Counted from the first letter of the stretch, positions 42,126-54,392 are shown. The stretch: 64,000 nucleotides of DNA from Flaveria trinervia (GCA_025506515.1 CM046452.1:39713518-39777517), one strand, 5' to 3'. Made by a program: numbers and translations. Notes: a model not told the origin generated them from the letters alone.

Positions 42126-44946
42126 AGACCCAGACCTTTTTGGTTTTGGGCCTGGTCTCATCAATAGATGTAAACTAACAGGTTTATTTGAAACAACAGC
42201 CTGAGAGGAAGACGATGGTGTAAGAGAGGAGTCCTTTGGCTTGGACCTCCTTTTCTGTGGTTTCAGCATAGGAGCATCTAGTTGGTTAACTCTACCCAAC
42301 AGATGTTGAACCATCATACCAGCTATGTCTGATTTTGTGATAAAGCTTTCAGCTCATCAGACACATTGCTAGTGGAGTTTGATAAGTTCCTATGTTGCAC
42401 CTTCTTCTTCTGAGCACCCTCAGCTGTCACCGTGTTTAACCCTTCCTTTTTGGATTTCTTTGAGGACTTAAGGGTTACAGGATTTGATGTTGCTGATACA
42501 AATGTGGTCTCAAACTCAGTTTCATTTTTACCATTTTCTCATTAATTTCTTCTTTTAGTTTGAGTTTGGAACCTCTTTTGTACCAACAATCATCTGTAAG
42601 ATGATTGAACAAACCACATACTTCACATGGTTTCTTCTTCATCTTAGGTTGATCATCAACTAAAGAGGGTGAAGCAACAGAAGACTTGTTCTTCAATGCT
42701 TTGGAAGCATTGTTTGCTTTCTTGACAGCCTCTTTAGTAGTCTTCAAACTCTTTCTACTGCCAGTTTTCTTCTCTTCAGTACTGACAGCAGTTGAAGTTT
42801 GAAGTTCAGGTGTTAAATCCTGCTCTCTAGTCCTTTCAGGACCTTCAGAATTAACTCCTGAGTTGATCAACTCATTAATCATGTGAAAGTCAGCATTTGA
42901 ACCATCAACATCAGCTGATAGGTTCAAAGAGGGCTTGATGCTGATTGCTACTTCTGATTGTGCTGTATCAGAAGGTAGATCACATGATGTGATGGATTGG
43001 TTATCATCTCACCATCAGATTCTACCTCTGCTCTTGGGGTAAAATCTGTAGGTGGAGCAGTGTGATTGTAACCAATTCCAAACTTCACATTTGAAGCAGA
43101 TTGCTTACTAAGAAGCATTTCAAAACTTTGCATGATTGTACCAATCTATCACACTCTACCTGGGTAACTGCAAGGGTTTCTTTGAGATCTTTGTACTTCT
43201 CTAGAAGTACTTCTTCTCTAGCCTTATCATCAATTATTTGGCAATTCAGTTTATAAATCTCATCATCTTTATCTTTAAGCACATACTCAAACTCAGCTTA
43301 TTTTTGGAAATTGTTTGTTCTAGCTCAATGTTCTTATTAATTAGAGCTACATTTGCTTCTCTAATGGAAGCAAATGCTGCTATGCATGGTTCAGAACATA
43401 TTTGGCTTTTGCCTCAGAGGATACCTGTGATACCTGAGATGTAGAGGCATTAGAAAATGAAGTATCAGCAGACTCCAAAGCCATAAGAGCTAGATTCCCA
43501 AAAGGACTGTCACCACCATGTTGACCAGCACCTGAGAACAGTTGATCATGACCAGACATGTCATCTGGTAAACTGCTCCAGTCAACAACTCCTGGGGTGA
43601 AGAAGCTGTGTTGTTGAGGTTGAGTTTGTTGATGAGATTGGGAAGGCTGAGGTTCTGGTAGTGCATGAGGTTGTGGTGCCATAGGAACTTGAACTTGATT
43701 TGACTGTGGCATGTAATAACAAGGGTAAGGATATGGCATTTGACCCTGAGGAACAAAATATGCTGGAGATTGTTGTTGAGGATGATGACTAGGTAACAGG
43801 ATGTTGCCCTCTGTGTTTTGACTATTGCCAGGAAAGGTCCAAAGGGTGCAGTGGAGTTAGATCCAGTTGATCTACACTCTCTTGCAAAGTGTCCAAGCCT
43901 TTGGCATTTGAGACACCTCAACTTGCTCTTGTCAAAACCAACTTTGGTTTTGCCAGAGAGTCCTGGGAATTTTCTTCCAGTTCTTTTATAGAACTTCTGT
44001 GATCTGATATTTATCAAGGCCATTTGGCTCAAAATATCCATCTCTTCTAAGTCATCATCAGCAATCCCCTTGAGATCATCCATAATGAAGCATAGATTGT
44101 CGTTATTACACCTAGTAAACTGACCATCAACACTCACAAATGCAGAATCAGAAGTGCTTGAAGAGAAATTAATATGCTCATCATACTGGCATTCAGATGA
44201 AGCATATTCTGACTCATGACCCACCAAGGCAGTGTTGCCTGGTACAAAGTCTTCAGTGAGCTTTCCAGATGAAGACAACTTTCTCTTCTGTTCTATCTCT
44301 CTCTTCTCAAACGTGAGCAGTTTCCCATGGAGTTGGGTGAGAGATAGTTTGTCCAAACTTGCACTGGAGCGTAGGACAATAGTATATGGGTCCCATCTCT
44401 CAGGCAGTGATCTGAGAAATCTGTTATTCATCTGAATATTGGTGTATTCAAGTTTGACCATTTTTAGTTCAGAGATCAAACAAGAGAACCGCTCATATTG
44501 CTGAGTCAGTGTCTCACCCTTTCTATGAGAGAATGTCTCATATTGTTGGGCAAGAATTTCTCTATTATTTGCCAAGACCTCATCTGTTCCTCCAATTGTT
44601 CTTTCAAGGCATTCCAGAGGTCATGGGCAGTTTCATGATGCATTAGCCCAGAATAGATTTCATTTGGCAGTGCCATGGCCAGAATTCCATGGGCTTTTGC
44701 ATCAATTTCAAGCAACTTCTTGTCCTCATCTGAGTATTGCTCCCTCCTCTTCGGAACCATTTGATTGGTTTCCGGGTTATTCACCATAGGCTTGTGTGGA
44801 CCATGTACCACTGATGTCCAACACCCTGCGCTGTTAACAGACAGGTGATGGAGCATACGTCTTTGCCATATGTTTACTCATCCTAACCAGCATTGGTGGC
44901 TTGGTGAGGAACCAGTATTGTGAGGATCATTGGAGGGAGTAGTCAT
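42112..44946 (-). pseudogene. gag: E7 gag, broken
   Basis: The start ATG at 44946 (MTTPSNDPHNTGSS) is soon shifted. The gag domain is intact from 44856 to about 44100 (ALPNEIYSGLMHHETAHDLW). The CCHC knuckle CLKCQRLGHFAREC lies near 43917-43870, followed by P/Q-rich and coiled-coil regions (43282-43100). The second knuckle CEVCGLFNHLTDDCW lies near 42630-42585 and keeps all four ligands, unlike E3. It ends VSKTN-stop. Frameshifts near 44900, 44510, 43850, 43380, 43120 and 42480. Confidence 0.8.
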
Positions 44947-45160
44947 TTTCAGTTCAAAAACAATTTAGTTCAAGCTTTTAAAAGTTTTAAACAGACCACA
45001 ACAAACTCAATGAAAACCAAGAGAAGATCTCAGGATGAATGAGCAGAAATACAGAAAATTCAATCTCTATAACCGTTTCTTGCAATAACAAAAGCTAATT
45101 CAATCAACTTAGATCTTGAATAGCAGTTTCAATGATCAATTATTAGATCGATCAATGATT

Positions 45161-45177
45161 AACCTGCTCTGATACCA
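45161..45177 (-). other. E7 PBS (initiator-Met tRNA type, intact)
   Basis: On the minus strand TGGTATCAGAGCAGGTT lies 2 bp after the LTR. Confidence 0.9.
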
Positions 45178-45179
45178 TT

Positions 45180-46069
45180 TGACAGGATCAGTGATCACAA
45201 GTTTGATGTATTAGGATTTAAAGCAGCGGAATACAAACAGGAATTAGACAGATTGTAGCAAGCAATCGATACTTGTATGCATTAAGAGCGCATACGGTTA
45301 TAGGGAGAGAAATATATTTCTGATTTCAAGGAAATGTTTATAGATGTAGAATATTTCCAATCAAATCATTCATTCATTCCATTCATTCATTCATCGCATA
45401 TTCCAATAGGTTGTCACTCCTTATATAGAGTGCAACAATCACTGTTGTTATCACGGAAAGTGACAACTGGCAGATCTAATACAAAAATAACTAACTCTTA
45501 ACAAACTACTGAAATGTTCACAACTACAGAGAACATATCAGAGTGTGAAGTATAAAATATAAAACTACTGAAACTACAACGACTGAAGAACAAGCTCTTC
45601 AGTCGTTTTACAAATCTACTGAAACATAAAAATATAAATTACTGATATCACAACTACTGAAGAAGTACTCTTCTGCAGTGTTGACAAACTACTGAGGCTT
45701 CAGTACTTGATCTTCAGACTTTGACCTTCAGGTGTTTCATCAGCTGATGACTTCAGTAGATATCATCAGCTGATGTCTTCAGTCTTTGTCTTCAGACTTT
45801 GTACATCAGTTGTTGATCTTCAGTACTTGTAAACTCTTCAACTGTTGTACTTCAGTACTTTGTCTTTCAGCTTCAGCACTTGTGTTCTTCAGCTGTTGTA
45901 CTTCAGTACTTTAGTTCTTCAGCTGTTGAGGTCTTCAGCACTTGATCTCCGGCTGTTGAAGTCTTCAGCACTTTGTCAAACTACTGATGAGGCTTTCAGC
46001 AGTTGTTGTGATACCATGTGGGACTTAGAGGTTTTCTGATCTTGGCTCATTGGTTCTTTTGGTCCAACA
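45180..46069 (-). repeat. E7 5' LTR (890 bp)
   Basis: TG...CA ends and TSD ATCTT outside. On the minus strand it reads TGTTGGACC... GATCCTGTCA. It contains the motif array (45520-46000), the TATA box CTATATAAGG at plus 45419-45428, and a hairpin with 12-bp arms at about 45578-45607. Confidence 0.93.
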
Positions 46070-46413
46070 ATCTTATGTCTCAATCATATGACTAATCTAG
46101 TTTCCAAGTTCAGTCATGTGTTTGGTCCATAAGCATGATGTATTCATGCATATGGTCCATAAGTATGGGCCATTAGCATGAATACTCATCCGTCATGCTG
46201 AACACATTACTCAATCATTATTGACTTAGAATTGTGTACAACAACCTCAAACCTATATGTAAGTTCATATATTTAACACAATAATAATATGAAATATTAA
46301 ACATTAATAAACATCAACCACAAGTTATATTTCATTGAACCCATTCATTATATATGTGTAAGACATAAAAGACTTTTACATTTAAGCTTATAAACTAGGT
46401 ACATGTATCTACA
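46070..46413 (-). repeat. E6 5' LTR, proximal part (right of E7)
   Basis: On the minus strand it starts TGTAGATACATG, like TGTTGATACACATG of E4, and runs through AT-rich U3 to decayed dyads and the target copy ATCTT. Together with 33195-33582 it gives a full-length LTR. The exact outer end is 46413 or 46415. Confidence 0.8.
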
Positions 46414-47780
46414 CACCCAGTTCTAGACAATGCATTGTGTAGTTCTTCTCATGACTGTTTAGTAGTCTCGATGGATAATCAATTACTTTGTGGGTCTTCA
46501 TTAGCAGCATCCTAGTCCTTCACGTGAGGCGTCACAATAGACCACGAAATCCTCAATTCCTTCTGGGAGAGCGAGGATAGGTTCACTACACAGTTCTCTT
46601 TGAGTGTTTTGAATGCTTCATTCTGGTCTTGTTCCCACACAACAGTTGTATTCTTCTTTGTTAGAGCAGTCAATGGTTGCACAATACTTGAGAAGTCTTT
46701 GATAAACCTTTTGTAGTACCAATCCAAGGAATTGCCTTAACTCAGTAGGGTTTCAGGAATTTTCTAGTCCTTAATTGCCTCAATCTTAGAAGGGTCAGCT
46801 TGAATCCCATTTACATTTACCATATGCCCTAGAAATTGTATTTCTCGCATCCAAAATTCACACTTGCAAAACTTGGCATATAATTGTTCATTATTTAGCA
46901 GCTCAAGAATCAATCTAAGGTGTTTCTCACACTCTTCTGTACTACGGGAGTATATCAAGATGTCATCAATAAACACAATCATGAACTTGTCAAGATACAG
47001 GCGACATACATGGTTCATGAGATCCATAAATGCCGCTGGTGCGTTAGCCAGTCCAAAGGGCATGAGTAGGTCCTCATAATGTCCGTATCCGTCCTGAAGG
47101 CCATTTTGGGTATGTATTTTTCTCTTATCTTTAGCTATTGGTATCCCAATCTTAAATCTATTTTAGAAAAGTAACTAGCTCCCTACTTGATCAAATAGGT
47201 CGTCAATCCTCAAGAGAGGGTAATGATTCTTATAGTCAGCTTGTTTAGCTCCAAGTAATCAATGCACATACGTAGGTTTCCATTCTTCTTGTTCACACAT
47301 AAGACTGGTGCACCCCATGGAGAAACACTCAGTCGAATAAATCCCTTGTCGAGTAGCTCTTGGATGTATAGCATTGCGCCTTTATCTCGGGAAGGGTGAG
47401 TCGATATGGTGCCTTGGCTACTGGTGCAGCACCAGGCAATAGAACTATCTAAAACTCGACTTGTTGGTTCAGAGGGAGTCCCAACAGATCTTTGGGAAGC
47501 ACTTATGGATATTTAGAAACCACTAGAATATCTTTAATCTTCTTCTCCTCTTTAGCTTTCATTACATAGACCATGAAAGCTGGACATCCCTTCTAAAGGC
47601 TCTTGGTAGCTTTCAGATGAGATATCATAAGGCATAGCGTGTCACTTCCTTCACCATGAATCACTAGCACTTTCCCATTGCTCAACGGTATTCTAAGAAG
47701 GCGCTCATCACACATGATCTCGACTCTATGCTTAGCCAACTAAGACATACCAACAACCACATCGAATCCTGACTGGGTTG
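46414..47780 (-). pseudogene. E8: Ty3/gypsy fragment, protease tail to RNase H
   Basis: Minus orientation. It starts at the end of the protease region (GFDVVVGMS-stop-LAKHRVEIMC, Trp to stop) and has a broken RT N-terminus. It is open at 47063-46764 with MPFGLANAPAAFMDLMN, FIDDILIYS and QFLGHMVNVNGI. The connection YYKRFIKDFSSIVQPLTALT lies near 46720-46650. A degraded RNase H ends RLLNSHEKNYTMHCLEL where the E6 LTR begins. E9 interrupts it upstream of the protease tail. The RT motifs fit chromovirus/Tekay-type gypsy; lineage is inference. Confidence 0.82.
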
Positions 47781-48509
47781 TGAGATTGAGATTCTCACTA
47801 AAGATCGAATATAATGATTGAGTTAATGATTGAATGGTAGAATCATACAATCAAGAAACATTCAATGTAGAAAAAATACTCATAAATGCTTTGTATATAT
47901 TAATAAAGGTGATTGATTACAATGACTGCTAGGGTTTAGTAAGAAAAGTAATAATCCACCTAGAGAATATAAAATATTCTAAATGTCTAATTTCTGTCAC
48001 CTCATGTATGAGATTTTCTATTCTATTTATAGGCAGACAAGATGCCTTTTACAAAATGTCCAAACTACCCCTGACCTATTACATCAGAACTAGTCTAAGT
48101 CTTGATCTGCATCTTTTCTTGTTCATCCACATTGGCAAATGCGGACGAGTTGACTTGATCAACATTTCTTTGCTTGATCATCCGCATTAGTATGTTGGTC
48201 ATCCGCATTCGTTAATGCGGATGAAAAAATACATCTACATATTTATCTAGTCATCCGCATTGGCAAATGCGGATGAACAAAATCTTGTCTTCATTCTTCT
48301 TAGTCTTCCACATTTGTTAATGCGGAAGAACAAATGCTTGTCAACATTTGTTATTTGCCTTCCGCATTGAAAAATGCGGATAGCCATACTTGGTTTTTCT
48401 CCTATGCAGGATCTTCTTCCACATTACTTCTTGGACTTGTAGGAATCCAGGAGAGCAACCATCAACTCACACATTGAATTGGCATGTATAATCCTTTCAG
48501 GGTCCAACA
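47781..48509 (-). repeat. E9 3' LTR (729 bp)
   Basis: On the minus strand it starts TGTTGGACCCTG and ends AATCTCA. The U3 has a dyad array (48120-48400) followed by the TATA box CTATAAATA (plus 48024-48032). Confidence 0.83.
48129..48385 (-). repeat. E9 U3 array of CCGCATT-N4-AATGCGG hairpins
   Basis: Units at 48199-48224, 48251-48276, 48304-48329 and 48359-48382, about 52 bp apart. The first two have perfect 11-bp arms TCATCCGCATT/AATGCGGATGA with loops CGTT and GGCA. The third changes both outer arms to TCTTCC/GGAAGA. A decayed unit lies near 48129. Confidence 0.85.
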
Positions 48510-48510
48510 A

Positions 48511-48522
48511 TACTCCCCCTAA
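48511..48522 (-). other. E9 PPT
   Basis: On the minus strand TTAGGGGGAGTA followed closely by TTGTTGGACC. Confidence 0.75.
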
Positions 48523-51500
48523 GGATTATACAGCCTATGTTCTTTAATGTTTGGGTAGTGATGAGGTTGTGTTGATTCTACTGGGTCTTGTGATGGTATA
48601 AAAGGTGCTGCATGAGCTAGATTCAAAATTGCTTTTATCATGTTGACAAAGTCTTGAGCTTCTGGCATTTTTTCCCTACTTAATACATGTATATTCATTT
48701 TGCTCATATTGTGAATGGCTTCTAGAGGTAGTTTCTTAAGTGAAACTGGTTCCCAAATAGACACTATAGATAGCCCATCCCACTGAATTAAAAGAGCACC
48801 ATCTACATCAACTTCTAGTTTGGCCATTTTTAATATTTTGATGCACTTTAGAAAGAAAGGCAGATCTTCTTGACCCAATTTATTTGATATCTCTCTGAAG
48901 TGCCTTGTGTATATGTAGTGAATATAGGATTGATCCAATAGTCTAACTTCATAATCATAGAGTAATCTGATTTGTGCACCTTCTTTACCTCCTAGTTCCT
49001 CTCAATCACCAATTCATAGGTCTTCTCATCATAATAAACATTCGAGATTGGTATTGAGGAATGAGTGCCATCCACCATTTTTCTTTTCAATGACTCCACA
49101 GGTTTCACCTTTAGTTCTGGAAACACTACTTCTTCTATTGGTTTTGTCTGTTTCTTCTCTAGAGGGTTCTTAAATGATTTGTCTTTTCACATGCATATGG
49201 CTTTTAATGAATTGAAGTTGTTGGTTCCCTTGAACATTTTAAGTACACCATCAAATTCATACCCTCTGAACATGGCATTATGGTTGATCAGTTCCGAATT
49301 AGCCAGTTCTTTTAGGTCATGAATCTCAACAGCATTTACTAGAGCATAGTACTCTGTAAAATATTGCACTAGCCCTAAGATTCTTTTAAGCATGAACATA
49401 TTCCATGAACTATCATACTTCCTGGCAATGATTTTTTGGTCAATTTTGCCTTTTCGAGTAGATATACCTCTAATCATATCAGGAGTGGTTAACCCTTCCT
49501 GAAGTTTTTGTTCAGATGGTTCAGCAAACCACTCTAGATATTTGTGAAGAACATGTGCCAGATATTCTTGATTTTTATGTGTAAGTTGCATGTCTTGTGC
49601 AGAGACTCTTGATCTTGGCCTTTTGCTGTGGATTTCTTCTTCTCACCTCTCTTGCTTTTCTTTCTTTTCATTGACTAATCTGAGTCTGGCATCTCTCAGT
49701 GAATTAGTTTTCATGTTTCCCAATTTCCTTTTAGTGAAGCCTTGACTAGTGAGGTAATCCTTCATTTTCTTATCAGTCATTTTATAAGGATCAGGATGTA
49801 GAGGTTCATGAGTTGGAGATTGCTTCTTCATTACAGACAACTTTGGCTTGTGAACTTTGGGTGCAATGGACTTCTCATAATCTTTTTCAACCATGGGGTC
49901 AAGCAGTTTATTGACTTTCTCTTCTTCTGCTTTCATGCCCTCGTATGTCATGCTAAATACTCCATCAACATCATACCCATGATTGATCAAGAACATGGCT
50001 TTTATCAAAAGGTCATCTGTTTATGCCTTTACCACCATTTCATTCACAGATGTTTCTTTTTGCACAGGACTATCCATATCTACAGCCTTTTTCAGCATCA
50101 TATCCTCCTTCTATTTCTCCTTCTTCCAGATCAATAAAAGCAACTTGTTTCTTTAATTGAGCCTCAGCCTACTCATGTTCTTCTAGGAATTTAGCTATAG
50201 TAGCCAAGCTTCTAGGATCATCTCTTTTAGTTTTCTTCACATGCTCTTCTCCACTATTGGTCTTTTCCCTTTTGCTTTTTCAGATAAATATTTTCCCTTT
50301 CTGGTATAGGTTTGAAGTGAAGGACCAGAAGAGGATTCACGCTTTTTAATCTCCTCAGGCACTTTTCAGCCTCAGTTTGTACTTATTCATGATCATCAGC
50401 TGCTTTTTCTTCCTTTTCCTTTTCTTTTTCACAGAACTCTCAGATCATATCTTTTTGCTCCTCAGACAATGACATAGCAGGTACCATTTTCATAGTCAAC
50501 TCCTTCTCCAAGGGAACTATAGATTAAGGAATGACCATAATGGGTTCAGTGTTAGTCCTCTGGTCAGTAATGAAATCCCAAAATTCATCATCAGTTATGA
50601 ATTCTTTAGATGTGAAGCTATCTAGTGCACTGATTAGTTCTTCAAATTTAGCCTTTTCAATGTGAGTAGCATCTGATTTTCTAGAATAGACCACCATTTC
50701 TAGGCTTGATTCTTCATTCTTTGATTTTCTTGTATCTTCTTCTTCTTTATCATTCTCAGTAGAAAATTGTTTCTCATGAGCTATAACTCTTCTTCATCTT
50801 TTTCACTTTCTTCAGCCTTAGCACTTCTTTGAATTTCAATCACATCTCAAGCTTAGAGATTCTTTTATTTTCGCATTCCATTTGATTTTGCTGATTGGAG
50901 ATAATCTCTGCTAGTTCTTCAATCATATCCTCTTGCTTTTCCATAACAATGGTTTGAATAGCAAGAGTATCAACATGCCCACTGATTTCTTCTTTAGAAT
51001 GATAAGAGCAGCTTTTAAGTAGTTAATCTCCTTATCTTTTTTTTCTTTTCAGCTTCATATTTTTCTTTTATCTCTTTCAACTCATTCTTCTTTTCATCAA
51101 GTTCAAGAATCCTATCATCAATGATTCTTGCTCTCCTGTTAAGTACTCTTTCCATCATTTCAATCTTTTGCATGAGCTCAGAGATCAACTCATCCTTTTC
51201 ATCCGGTCAGTTTACATTGGATTTAACAAAACTCTCTGAAGGAGCAGTCTCAGAAGTGACTCTCTTCACAGGCATTTGAACATGTTGATCCTCCTCATCC
51301 AAAGATGATTTGGAAAATTTAGTTGTGTTAATTTGAATCTCCAAACTCAGTTAGATTATCATTAGTAATGAATGGTTGAGGTGGTGATTTTGGTGAGTGG
51401 TGAGGTGGAGGTGTTGGAGAGTGATAAGGTGGATATGTTATTGGTTGGGCTATTGGTGATGGGATAGGTGATTTATGGGGAGATTATAATCGTGATGGTT

Positions 51501-52487
51501 GTGAGGTTCTTTGTGGAGATGGGATTTGTAGAGGTACAAATGGAGATGCAGAGTCATGAAGTTTAGGTTTAATGTGAGAATCACCCCCTGCACCATCCTG
51601 GGGTGACACTGACCTTTTCCTATCAATGACTTCAACATGGTCATCGGCAGCTTGTTCTTTAATTAGCACATTAGTAAGATCATGTTTTTCTTCCCCTTGT
51701 GCATCAGGATTAATCTGTTGAAGCATCCAAGGTAGAAGAGGAGAGTGAGCTTCACTATAGAAATTTCTAGGATCCCTCTTCTTAATGTACTTATATGACT
51801 TAGCATCATAATGTGGAATATCTAGAGCTGGTCCATCAGCAGCTAGATTGGGAAATGCTTCATTTATCAGACATTGAATGAATCTTGGATACATCAAGAA
51901 TTTGTATCTCCTTCCCTTTTGTGCGTTTGATACTAGACCATTAAAGACATAAGTTGTCATGTTGAATGGCCTATTTGTGCATAAAGCACAAATTGCTGAT
52001 GAAGTGATGATTGGAATATCATTCCACCCTGTTTTCCTTTTGGATAAATAGTGCTCATAGATGTGGATTAGAAACCTCCAAGGCAAGTCCACTAATCCCA
52101 TTACAATATGTTTTGCTTCAAAACCTCCTTCATATCCAATTTATGCAAAGAAGGTAGTGATATCATCATCGTCTAGCTCAATTGGTGGATCTACATCATT
52201 ACCAAACTGTAGACATCTTCTCACAGTTTCTTCAGTAATGGTCAGTGTAAGCTCATCATTAATCCTTCCCGATAATGTCCTAACACCATCAGCCTCAATC
52301 ACTTCAACGGAGTTCCAGAATGACCTTATGAGGTTCTTATAAATGATGAGTCTAACAGTGATAGCATAAGCCACTCTTGTTTTAGAGATGAATCTGATTA
52401 TGTCTCTGAGTCCCTCAGCCTTTGGTACATGAGGGTCTAAGTGTCCAATGACATTATGGAGTTTGCTCTATGAAAGATTAGCCATTT
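48523..52487 (-). pseudogene. E9 aORF (extra ORF), broken
   Basis: The start ATG at 52487 (minus, MANLS then a stop) is followed by HNVIGHLDPH, IIRFISKTRVAYAITVR and LIRSFWNSVEV, the family N-terminal pattern. The block ITEETVRRCLQFGND leads to 52141. The next stretch (52101-51484) has FLIHIYEHYLSKRKTGWND, ICALCTNRPFNMTTYVF and FLMYPRFIQCLINEAF (about 51901-51860). A Pro/His-rich part and a long K/E-rich coiled-coil region (51300-50010) are heavily broken. Open pieces remain at 50008-49643, 49591-49187 and 48938-48519, the last ending at the PPT. A PPT-like run as in families I and III was not found. Function unknown. Confidence 0.73.
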
Positions 52488-53103
52488 AATCCGCATAAGA
52501 GACATATGTGTCAGTTTTGATGAGAAAGCATGTGCACAATTTATCAGTTTGACTTTTAATGGTCAAAGACGAACGTTTGAAGTTACTGTTTCATTATTGT
52601 CACATCAAATGGTGAATTCATTGTTGAACAATCACAGTTTCTCTATTTTTCCTGTTTAAATAAACCATTTATTAGATGTTTTTAATTAATTTCTTACACA
52701 TTTTCGTTTTTCATCAGACTCTATTCTTATGATGAACACAACTATTAAGATTTTTCATGATGGTTAGAATTCCTCTTAGTTTGCATGTTCATTGATGTCG
52801 AAAACGTATGACATATCTTTGAATAAATCAGATTTTGGGTGTTCTTCATTATCATTTGGTTCTTCGTTCCATTTTGGTTCAGCAGTCCGAAAGTTAGGTC
52901 ATGAAATATTTTTTTGGAAATTTCACCTTTCTTTCAATGCTACTGTCCTTTAGAATCGATGACAAGAACAGGTTGAGTAGAACACACTGAAATCTTTGGT
53001 TGTTGATGATGATGATGATCAAAGAGGATGTACAGTATTTTTATGCTCGTCTCACTATGTAGTCTCTCAAATTTGAAAAGTATTAGATAACCCTTTGATA
53101 TTC

Positions 53104-53112
53104 CTTTAAATA
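53104..53112 (-). promoter_or_regulatory. TATA-like box upstream of E9 aORF
   Basis: On the minus strand TATTTAAAG follows the dyad array by only a few bases. It lies about 620 bp before the aORF ATG. It is weaker than the CTATAAATA box of the E9 LTR. Confidence 0.4.
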
Positions 53113-53149
53113 GTCAATTAATGTATTTTAAAAGATTTTTCAAGTTTCG

Positions 53150-54060
53150 GAGCAAATGCGGTAAAATTTTTAAGTCACTGGAGCAAATGCAGAAGGGTAA
53201 ATTTTAAGTCTTTGGGACATCCACATTTGTTTACTGTTGTAAATGCGAAAGTGAAAATTTAAAGAACTTTGACTATCCGTATTTGTTTACTGTTGTAAAT
53301 GCGGAAGTAAAAATTTAAATGACTTTGCCACCCGCATTTGTTTACTGTTGCAAATGCGTAAGAGTTAACTTGTGATTTTAGTTATCCGCATTTAAGCATT
53401 GTAGCAAATGCGGTAGTTTTCTTACTTCAGTTTTCTTCTATCTGTATTTGTGCACTGTGGCAAATGCGGAAGAATAAAGTTCATCAGCATTTGTTCACTG
53501 TAACAAATGCAGTTAACAAAATTTTTTAGCATTGCTCACTGTAGCAAATGCGGCTGAACAAAATTTGTCAGCATTGCTAACTATAGCAAATGCGTCTGAC
53601 TTGAGTTTGTCAGAATTTGCTCACTGTAGCAAATGCGATAGAATAAAATTCACATTTACTTGATCATCATTCATTGACAGAAGAGATTAAGCACTTATTT
53701 ATTCCTGTTTGAAAATACATTAAAATTGAAGATACATCCATAAATGCGGATGAGTAAAACAAATGCGAAAGTGTAAATTTCATCCGTATTGACAAATGCG
53801 GTTGGACACTTAAAAGGTATCCGCATTGACAAATGCGGTTGAACACTTGAAAAATATTTTATCCGCATTGAAAAATGCGGTAGAACAATTTTTGTTCCGT
53901 ATTGGTTTTAACACTTCAAAATTTCATGTATACTTGTAACACACTAATGCGGTAGAGTACAATCATTGTCCGCATTAGTTTCACTTGGAAATAAAAAGCT
54001 ACCCGCATTGGTTATAAGCATAGGTTACCTTCACCCACATTAACCAATGCATTTACCTGC
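53150..54060 (-). promoter_or_regulatory. E9 spacer array of CCGCATT..AATGCGG dyads before aORF
   Basis: More than ten copies. Some have the short LTR-type loop (CCGCATT-GACA-AATGCGG near 53820 and CCGCATT-GAAA-AATGCGG near 53863). Others have a longer spacer (CGCATTTG-N10-CAAATGCG near 53333-53360, GCATTTG..CACTGTAGCAAATGC near 53620). No ORF of interest lies inside. The motif is that of the E9 LTR. Confidence 0.78.
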
Positions 54061-54392
54061 ATTAACTTTTGAACTTAATCATAAGTTAACGTGACTGTTT
54101 TGGTTTTTCATGTTATGAAGAGATGTCATTGATTGATTTTTCTTATGAAGTTGTCGCCTATTGAGGTTGTCAATTCTTGCTTGGATTGACTTGTATGTCA
54201 AAACTTATACAAGTTTTCTATTGTTTGACTGATCTTGGACTTTTCATGCTTGCATGAATTTGCATAGGCGGAGATACTATGGTATAACTGCTGCATCAAC
54301 ACATGCATTTCCTTTTTCTTTTGTTTTTAGTTTTTTAAGAGTGTAATTTAAGATAGTAACAATCTATATAGATTTGATCAAAATTTTAAATT

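Larger units (their letters stand above)
33583..46069 (-). mobile_element. E7: complete SIRE-like copia element (family I), 12.5 kb
   Basis: Both LTRs, PBS, gag, pol, array spacer with TATA box, aORF and PPT are present in order on the minus strand. Target-site duplication ATCTT flanks it (33578-33582 and 46070-46074). The target is the LTR of E6: joining its two flanks restores an LTR of about 727 bp, like the 724-bp LTR of E4. The LTRs differ only by scattered substitutions and short indels, so insertion is fairly recent. Even so, gag, pol and aORF have several frameshifts. Confidence 0.93.
32586..46413 (-). mobile_element. E6: 5' part of a family II element, split by E7
   Basis: Minus orientation. 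The 5' LTR lies in two parts (46070-46413 and 33195-33582). The PBS is at 33176-33192, and leader DNA runs left to 32586, where E5 meets it. The LTR inserted into RNase H of the gypsy element E8. No gag or pol of E6 is in the window. Confidence 0.7.

Noticed and set aside
48129..48385. CRISPR-like regular repeats
   Set aside because: Spacing is regular, but repeats are imperfect hairpins in a plant LTR and the intervening DNA is similar between units. There are no cas genes and the genome is nuclear.
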